Source: Calonectria ilicicola (taxonomy: Eukaryota > Ascomycota > Sordariomycetes > Hypocreales > Nectriaceae). Taken from it: a DNA stretch of 64,000 bases. The stretch lies in assembly GCA_020809705.1 (NCBI GenBank), contig CP085830.1:3782001-3846000 (forward strand), read 5' to 3'. Positions 56,176-64,000 of the stretch are shown piece by piece; the first letter of the stretch is position 1, and each line of letters begins with the position of its first letter. The position numbers and the translations under genes were made by a program. The notes below the pieces were generated by a model. That model searched no databases. It was not told where the DNA came from and saw only the letters and a program-made list of their open reading frames with translations.

Positions 56176-56871
56176 GAATCCGTGATAAATCAACCCGTGT
56201 AGGAGTAGAGAGCTAGGTAGATGGTTATGAATAAACCTAGCTTGTTTAAGAGTATTGCGTTTATTTGTGAGCTTTTTTTTTTCTGAATGATTCTGGTATT
56301 AGTAATGGCGAGAAATCTCCGTTTCATATCTAACATTCCGCATGGCCAAACCTGTCGGACTAGAGCTAGGATACTGAGGAGCACATCGAACCGTGATCGA
56401 GGCTGTGAGCCACACACAGTGCCGCCCACTATCACCCACTTATTTTCGCACTTGATACGTACACTTCATTAGCTACAAATAGTAGGGCCATTTTGATGAT
56501 TGGTCCAGTAGATCAGTGAGATCTGTTCCTTTATGAGCACTGTGCATCCCTGAAAACTTCGAATTTTGAGGCAATTTTGAGGCATCAATGCAGGTGACCT
56601 TTGGAATGTTTTAGTTTGGAGGCAATGGGAAATCATCTTGAGTTTTTCAAATCTTGGATTTATTTTATATCCTTCCCGCTGGCTTTATTTGATCCACTAT
56701 TAGGATCATCTTCTGAGAGTAGGAGCAGTGCTCCCGCGCATGGTAAGGCGTGTATGCTGTCACTAAATCTGCTTTATGTGGCCTTTTATAACCAGTTATG
56801 CTTTTCAATAATCTTTGTCTAAGTGCCTGAATAATAGTTTACATATATCGCTCTACTGAGTAAAAGCTAAT
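56176..56871. other. Convergent intergenic region
   Basis: 700 bases between the zinc-finger gene (+) and the 3' end of the CYP505 gene (-). Nothing recognised. Confidence 0.5.
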
Positions 56872-59800
56872 CTAATCAAACACATCCACCACATACCTGA
56901 CGTTTCGCAGCCCGTCCCACCATTCCTTTGCCTCATCCTCAGACAGAATCTCTCCCTTTTGTTCTGCCGACTCCCTCTTCATCCGAACCGCCAACTGAGT
57001 AAGTTCTTGGCCAATCGATCTTGAGCCACAAATATATATTTTTGCATCCTTCTTCCATAGGCGACGCAATTCTTCGCGATCCGCCCATAGTACATCTTGA
57101 ACATATCTGTGCTTAACGGCGTCCAATGTATTTTTACGTGGTCGACTGTAAGCTCGCTTGACCGTGATAATGCCCATTTTCTCCCATTCTAAGAGCTCTT
57201 CTCGGTATAGGTCATCCTTTCCAGCCTCGCGGCATCCATGGTACAGGATGGCGGGTGCCATTTGTTCATTACTGCGGAGCTTCTGTTTCAGTACTTCACG
57301 TTCTTGGACGAAGCCGCGGAAAGGAGCGATTCCAGTTCCTGCCGCAATAAATATTAAAGGCTTTGTTTCATTCAGAGGTGGGAGATGAAAATCAGCGCGG
57401 CAAGGTCTTATGGCGATGCGGACGGGATCCCCAGTTTGGAGAGAGGCGAGATATGAAGACGCTACCCCGTGGTATGTACCCTGTCCAGATTTGGCTTGTC
57501 CTACAAGGACAGAAAAGGTAATGGCTGCTGTTGAAGTATTCGACAGCGGAGAAGATGAAATAGAGCTAGAAAAGTATGGTTAGCAGCGCGTTCGTTTTGA
57601 CAAGCAAAGTTTACATACTATTGGCGAGGTCGCATCGGAGGTAGAAGTTGGAGAAATTCTGCTAGATCCATCTGAATTGATTGATGTCTCTCCAAAAGAT
57701 CTAGAATAGAAACCCGCTTCCCTGAGATTTCCGTGGAGAAGGCTTCTTCCTCCCCGAGCTGACGGAGCACCATGGAATCTGCTTCGACCTTTGCTAGCTC
57801 TGCTAGGCGAAGAACATTTTTCCTTGTAGCAGGTTGGGCCAGCTCTACAAAATCGCTCAAAACCGTGCGTGCGTAGATAGCTACACCGGTCGGGAGTGTG
57901 ATGCTAGGCCCTTCGACCGTAATGATAGCATCCCACTGGAATTTAAATCAGCTGGCTGATTCTAAATAGATGAGAGCAGATAGATGAAGGGAGGGACACT
58001 TACAGTTAGACTAAACTTCTTCAGAGCTCGCAGAATTGATTGCTTTGGATTTGAGGGGAGAACAGCGAGATAGTCACCAGACCTGTATGTTGATCCAGCG
58101 GGAAGAGCAATCTCAACGTGCTTCTTGACAGGCTCTCCATCGGCAGTGAGGGTTCGGGCCTCTGTCACCTCTGTTTGGACAGTGCCTTGCATGAGATTTG
58201 AATTGAGTTCACTAGATATGTGGACCTTGAGGCGCTGAATCAATTCTTCAGAGGGATTTGGCGATCCTTTCATGGTGGTTCGGATAGAGTCCATGGCGGG
58301 CCAGAGAACCTATCCAAGAATTATTAGAGTTGGAGATGCAGAAAGCTGCGATAAAACCTACATCATCTTTCCATGTTTCAAACACAGTAAACATGTCATC
58401 CCCTGCTGCGTCTGCAAGGCCCATCTGAACAATTCTCTCGCAACCCAATTCTGTGAGTCGTCCGTCCACGAGTTTTGGTACGCGGTGGAATGTTCGAGAC
58501 CAGTCGTGATTTCCGCACCCAAATACCGCGTATTTAAGCCCTTTCAAAGGCAGATCTTCTGTTTCCATATTTTCAATCCACGAAACAAAATTTCCAGCGT
58601 TATCTGGTGGTTGCCCCTCGTAACTTGCTGTTAAGAACAATACGACATGTTCGGGATCGTTCACGGGTAGATCCTGAGTCCCAGAATCCATAGGATTCAA
58701 TTGCACGACCTTATAGCCGTGCGCGGGGGCATCGCATGCGAGCCGCTGTGCCATCGACTCACAAGTTCCACTGTTTGATCCAAATAGGATGGTAAGCTTC
58801 ATATAAGCTACCTTGTCTCCATCCTGGGACCCCATGCCCAGCTCTGAATTGAACAAAGAGAAGTCTGGTTTAGATGGGACGGTTGCGCCCCCCGTGCCAA
58901 AAATCCGTTGTTCAAGCTTTACGGGATCAATGCCCTCGCGAAGAGTTGCCCGAACAAACAAGTCCTTCGGCTTTATAGTCAGCGTTTGTTTATGCTCCAA
59001 TACGTAACTTGGATCGTCTAGGGTAAAGTCGAAGTTTTGAAATATCATGGCCATGGCAAGAATAGCTTCTTGCCAAGCAAAAGGTCGGCCTATACACTAA
59101 AGAAGAGTCAGTACATCGTGATTGATATGCCCGATACCTGAGAAATTCCCCAAAATGTTCAAATGGGGGAACTCAAACAGGGTCTCATGCTAAGGGGTGT
59201 GCCTTGTGTATATCTACATACAGCTCTGACGCCGTTACCAAAAGGCTTCCATGCATTCTTTGGCAAAGCTTCGAAATTGGCATCAAGCATACGCTCAGGT
59301 CGAAACTCGAGTGGCGTATCGAAAACTTCGGGGTCAAGATGTGACTTTGCAATCAAATTTAGAAGGATGTCATCTTTTCCAACCGCGTATTTTCCAGCAA
59401 TGACTGTATCTTCGATAGGCGTGACAGTAAAAATTGCGATCGGCGAGTCTAGTCGTAAAGTTTCGCGAAGGACCTGAAAATGATCAGAATTTTATGAACT
59501 GCGATTAATTCAGGGTGGAAACCAACAGCTGCAATGTAGGGAAGCTTTTGCATATGAGAAATGGTTATGCGTCCATTTCCAATCACCGTATCTACTTCTT
59601 CCCGCACTTTTCTATACGATTCGGGTTGTCGAAGCAGGCGATGCTATTGAGCTATTTGTTAGATCACTGATCCCAAATACATTCAGAAGGCTTTGTTACT
59701 TACCATGGCGTATGAAAGCATTCCAGAAGTCGTCTCGTGGCCTGCGACCAAAAAGGTGATCAAATTGTCGATGATGGACTCATCGCTCATCAGCTTCCCC

Positions 59801-60546
59801 GTTTTTGAGTCTCTTCCTTTTAACATGGCGGTCAAGAGATCTTTCCTCTCATTTCCAGGGTCTGAAGCTCTTTCTTTGAGCACCGCCTTAGCAGTCTCGC
59901 GCATAACTTGAATGTTGTCTTGATATGTTTTGTCATCGTTTCGATAGACGATTGACGGAAGGGGAACACGTTGGGTTCTGCGGCCGCATTCGAGGAGAAA
60001 TCCTCCCATTGCATCTACAAAAGGATGCATTTGGTCGCTGTAAAAACTATTGAACCGAAACCCCATCGAGCAAAGGGCAATAGTATCCAGAGTCAGACGA
60101 GTAAAATCATCAGTGATCGGGATCGCTTTGCTTGGCCCCTGTCGTGCCCACTTCAACACCAACTGCGAGCAGAGGTCATGCATCTCATCAAACATGTTGC
60201 GAATGCCCAGGGGACCAAAAGCGGGCATGAGAACGCGATGGGCGATTCCCCAATTTGGCTCCTCTAGATGTGCAGTAAACAAGCCATCATGAACGCCATT
60301 TCTGATTTCTGATAAAACATTGCCAGGCACCTTCTTGAATCGTTTCTCGTTGCAAGTCTCATCAACTAGGGCATGACTTGACAGGACAATCAAGTTTTGG
60401 CCGAGAAGATTAATCCGAAATATGTCGCCATACTGGTCTGCTAGGCGTTTGAAGGAGGCAAGGGGGCTGTTCTTGTCGATGTCTGTGATATTTCCCACCA
60501 GAGGAAGACCACGCGGCCCTGGTATGGGAGTCGTAGAAGTATCCAT
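56872..60546 (-). CDS. CYP505-type self-sufficient P450 (P450-reductase fusion)
   Basis: 1,087-aa fusion of a P450 with a diflavin reductase, like P450foxy and bacterial P450BM3; such enzymes hydroxylate fatty acids near the omega end using NADPH. Exons: 60546-59704, 59643-59527, 59473-59222, 59096-58362, 58309-58004, 57935-57619, 57565-56872. P450 part: PGPRGLPLVGN, AGHETT (268-273), ETLR (324-327), PFGNGVRACIG with haem Cys405, created across intron 3. FMN domain: FGSNSGTCES (509-518), TASYEGQPPDNA. FAD/NADPH part: RQYSISSS (855-862), AAGTGIAPFRGFVQER, YHGCR, YICGSRSIGQ, C-terminal YVVDVFD. All domains are intact and no membrane anchor is present, so a soluble enzyme. It diverges from a ferric reductase. 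Confidence 0.95.
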
Positions 60547-61871
60547 TCAGTCTGTTTTCGTCTTTGTGCTGCCTTGGCTCGTAATTTTTGAAGGGTAGAA
60601 ATGGTTGATGTGTATATTTTCTTTCGAACGATTCACTTCCGATGTGGCGCCTGGCTTAATATAGATACATCAGCACTGGTCTGATCGCATAGACAGACGT
60701 ATGGGATCATATTCAAAGTCTATTTATATCTTTATCTATAGCAAGTCCAACATCGGCCTTCGCGTCGGTCCTGGTTTCGGACCTCGCGGCTTGTTCTTCG
60801 CGTGATAAAATTGGCCCAGAGGGGAAAACTCCACACATTTCCGCTCCGAGGCCGACGGAGCAGCGTCGTGGGTCGGGCATTGATCACCCCGCCCGCTCCG
60901 ACTCCGACACACGCTTCTTGATGATCAACGAAATAATACGTTTTCTAGGAAATGGATTAGAAATTAATATTGTTCTTCGAATCATGATCGACTAGATAAG
61001 TGGCAAGTCTGCGCTGTGTGGGCTATTTTTAAGTCGAGTGGGATTGCACTTGCGGAAATTTCCATGACTCGACTCGAACTGATAATTTTCAATGAGGCTT
61101 GGTCCCGAGTTTGCTTTAGGTCTACTGTACCCATCCAACTCAGAGGCGAAACATATGTGTCAATCGGGTGAACCAACATTCGTACAAGCCATAATTATGG
61201 GCTAACAAATTTCCACTAGCTGAGTTATTGATCTCATCCATCGTTTTATGAGCAATGCATGATGATATTCCATCCTCTTTCTTTTCTAATTTAAGCAAAA
61301 ACTCGCTTTTCAATCTTACGTACTATTTTCATTATGTATTCTCGTCAAGCCTGTCGGAGTGGGATTGCAACAATTGGCCCGACGGTACAGGGTGGGAGGA
61401 GCTTGGACAATCATTTTTGCCGTCGGGATATATCTATATTCTCCGTGCCTCTTATCGTCTAGTTGGAGTGTAGGGCGAAGCGTCGCAGAAACCCACAGTA
61501 TAAACTTTCAGCTTTAATTCGACCAATATTTCAGCAGGGCTGTGAGGCGCCAGCCAGGGTTTGCCTTTATTGGGCTGTCTTGGCAAGCATCGCCACTCCT
61601 CCAACGCGTCCTCATCTTCGTATTTTCGTGATGGCAGAGCAAAGCCTACGTTTCTAGTTTGGGAGACATGAGCAAGTCGTCGGCGTTCTCTGTATTCGCC
61701 GACCCTCTTAATAGAGCTACTTAACTTGAGTTTGAATGTCAATTCCACTTTATCGACTCAGAAAACGTACATTCATCTCTTATACTACTTTTTTTTTTAG
61801 TGTGGACCCTATTCAACCAATTTTGTCTTTTTATTACTATTCAATCCTCTTCATTCGTTAAATATTTTACA
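60547..61871. other. Divergent promoter region of the CYP505 and ferric reductase genes
   Basis: 1.3 kb. Near the CYP505 gene are a TATA-like CTATATTA (minus strand, about 60,658-60,665) and a GC-rich block (60,770-60,910) rich in TCGG/CCGA words, including the inverted pair GCTCCG (60843-60848) / CGGAGC (60856-60861). A long pyrimidine tract ends in TTTTTTTAG at about 61,799 before the ferric reductase ATG, possibly a leader intron acceptor. Confidence 0.45.
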
Positions 61872-63728
61872 ATGAACCAGCCCATCAAAGTTGCGACTGG
61901 ATTTATTCTTTTCCTTGCTTCTGCCGGAATAGCAATTGGGCTTACGTTCTTACCATGTTACGCAACTCTATGCCCGGAGGATGTTTTCCCCGACGAGGCG
62001 AGAATACACATCGCAGCCTTCTTTGGTATTGTGGCAACTATTGGGTCTTTTCTACTCCTGAGAAGCTCGAATGCCACCGTAATGGCCATTAGCGGTCTTC
62101 ACATTTCCCCAAGGGTTCCTCTTCTCGGCAAACACATTACCGTTGGAGGATTGGCAACATCCCTTTGCATCATTGTAGGCACTTTTGGGACTACAGGTTT
62201 CTGGCTTCCAGCCCAGCTCGATTATTGGGGATCCAAAACAGATCCTATTGGATGGGACTCGGCTAAGACTCGCCTCACTGCAAGTGGAGTTACTGGACAT
62301 TACGCCGATATTGCTCTTGGTTTGTTGGTTATTCCTGTTTCGCGAAATAGCTTGGTTGGAAAAGCATTCGGATTGCATCAATCCACTTTGCTGTACGCGC
62401 ATAAACTGCTGGCCTATCTCTTCTTGGTAGTGTCTTTGGCCCATGGTATCTGTTATGCTGTAAGCCGCAGCCGAGCATCCCACCTACGCTCCATTGTGCT
62501 AATGAAGATATAGTTTTATGCCCTCGATGGTAGCGGAGACGGAGATAAAGCCCGAGAGGATCTCTTTACAACGGGAAACCCAACAATGACGGTCGAAGAA
62601 AGCAAATCGCGAAGTTCTTGGTACAAAAACACCACATACACTGGAATTGCCACGCTCGTTCCGATGATCTTCATCACCATTACAGCGATTCCATATATAC
62701 GTCGCCAGCATTACAACACCTTTTACTACTCTCACATTTTCCTCAGTGTACCGATCTTTATTGGAGCCTGCGTTCATGCAAGCACTGACTTTTATCTTCT
62801 TTTGCCGGGTCTATTTTTATGGGTCGTTGACTGGGCCTGGCGATTATTCCGGGGCGAAACCGGTGGATTATCCAAAACCTTGACAGCAACAGTAGAGAAC
62901 GCTGGCAGTGGCTGGTATCGAGTCACGCTGCCATCGTGTTCCAAGATGGACGACAACGACTCTCAAATTAGAATGGAGAAGGCCACTTCCTTGGGATATC
63001 CTCTAATGTGCTATTATCTCAACTTTCCTGCAGTCAGCCGAGTCCAAAACCATGCATTCACTGCAGCAATTTCCGGCTCCATTGACTCTGGCCCGGTTTT
63101 CCTTTTTCAGCGAACTCAAGGAAAGTCGGAGAAGAAACTCGCTAAGGAGTGGACTTGGAAGCTGGGATCCTTACTTTCTGACCTCGAAAAGGAAAAAGCG
63201 CTCGAAATTCGAGTTGAGGGTCCGTATCAACCACGTGATACACGTTTCGAATTAGCTTCTCATATCATATGCATCGTCGGTGGAACCGGAATCACTGGAG
63301 CACACAGCTTGGCCGTTTGGTGGCTAAGGACAAGAGCCGCCGTCGAAAATTGCAAATTCACTCTCGTCTGGACTATGAAACACAGAGAGACCGCTTCGAT
63401 CAAGGAATGGGTAGAACTTGAGGAAATTGCTAGATCGACGTCGAACCTGAACGTCATGGCCCATTTCAGTTCTGAAATGGGAAGGGTGGATCCTTTGAAT
63501 CAGCTTCGCCAGTCGCTTGGTCTTAACGAGGACAGAGTCACATCTTCGAATCAGGGTTCATCCTCCAGGGGTTCAGCTTGGATTTACAGTTCAGGTCCTG
63601 ACAGTTTGCTTCATACCACGGAAAATGCATGCATAGAGGCAAGGCGAGAACTTAGGAGTCTTGAGAAGAGTGCAAGCCATGCCGCTGTCAAGGAGATTAA
63701 TTGGTACATTGCTAAATGGGAGGTGTAA
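61872..63728 (+). CDS. FRE-type ferric/cupric reductase (transmembrane flavocytochrome b)
   Basis: 600-aa membrane oxidoreductase that passes electrons from NADPH through FAD and two haems to metal outside the cell, usually for iron uptake. Exons 61872-62459 and 62514-63728 (GTAAGC ... ATATAG). I start at MNQPIKVATG; the upstream codons have no ATG. Several membrane helices lie in residues 5-300. Haem ligand pairs have the family spacing of 14: His177/His191 and His270/His284. The FAD motif is NHAFT (HPFT variant), and the NADPH site is IVGGTGITGAHSL. The C-terminal half, cytosolic, has an acid-basic insertion LNEDRVTSSNQGSSSRGS before IYSSGPDSLL. Whether the role is iron assimilation or superoxide-type signalling is open; FRE is favoured by the layout. 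Confidence 0.9.
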
Positions 63729-64000
63729 TTAAACCCACCATGGGGAGTGTTTGTATATAGTTAAATCAATATATCACTTCAACTTCCCATATTCATGGAT
63801 GATAACTCCGCGACAAGGTCACATTCATGCATGTAAACCTGCCCCATTCCCAAAATTTCCATTGTTAGGACTTGTGGTCCAGGGTTAAGTTAGTTATCAA
63901 TACTGTCCTTCCTGAAAATATTGTGAACAAATTCGGACCCCGTCTGTGGGTGTAAGTGTCGAGTCCTTTTGCCGGTTCTCATACAGACTAAGATCTGGTA
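63729..64000. other. 3' flank of the ferric reductase gene
   Basis: Non-coding end of the window; 3' UTR-like AT-rich sequence, nothing else seen. Confidence 0.5.

Noticed and set aside
1..64000. CRISPR arrays, bacterial operons, prophage
   Set aside because: No regularly spaced direct repeats; gene structure, introns and protein families are eukaryotic (fungal) throughout.

Overview
The window is nuclear DNA of a filamentous ascomycete (Pezizomycotina; a sordariomycete of hypocrealean type is my best guess, not provable from the sequence alone). The signs are short introns of roughly 45-75 bases with GTRAGT-like donors, CTAAC/CTGAC branch points and YAG acceptors, Zn2Cys6 regulators, a PDR-type ABC transporter, a CYP505 fusion enzyme, and a retroelement block mutated almost only by C-to-T and G-to-A changes, which is the mark of repeat-induced point mutation (RIP).

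Layout. 1-10 kb: 5' end of a secreted GH3 beta-glucosidase (-), a DUF829/PaxU-like protein (-), a secreted tannase/feruloyl esterase (+) and a CorA-type Mg2+ transporter (+). 10-24 kb, all on the minus strand: a Zn2Cys6 regulator, a mitochondrial-looking D-Ala-D-Ala-ligase-like ATP-grasp gene carrying an in-frame TAG, a 14-exon PDR/ABC-G transporter, a second Zn2Cys6 regulator with one intron lacking a normal 3' AG, and a UPF0303 (DUF336) protein. 26-31 kb: an intronless ACC-synthase-like aminotransferase (+), an AtaL/DUF1857 protein (+) and a secreted FMN-dependent 2-hydroxy-acid dehydrogenase (-). After about 5.8 kb with no recognisable gene comes a Jen1-type carboxylate/H+ symporter (+, 36.3-38.0 kb).

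39.69-55.24 kb is one 15,555-bp insertion flanked by a 5-bp duplication (GCCGC). It is a Ty3/gypsy-type chromodomain LTR retrotransposon (163-bp LTRs) into which a second copy of the same family inserted in the opposite direction (41,670-49,472, duplication ATAAT). Both are dead through RIP, but both keep a GC-richer island at their 3' coding end that encodes a basic, proline-rich, AT-hook-like tail. The outer element sits just upstream of the remaining exons of a C2H2 zinc-finger gene (55.3-56.2 kb), whose 5' end I cannot find.

56.9-63.7 kb: a CYP505 P450-reductase fusion (-) diverges from a FRE-type ferric reductase (+) across a shared 1.3-kb promoter region.

How the genes may work together: the GH3 enzyme and the feruloyl esterase suit plant cell-wall breakdown. 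The 10-24 kb group (ATP-grasp ligase, exporter, two regulators) looks like a small accessory locus, and CGG-Nx-CCG palindromes, the kind of site bound by Zn2Cys6 regulators, lie upstream of both the transporter and the ligase. Exon boundaries are my manual splice calls; reading frame is kept across every junction listed.
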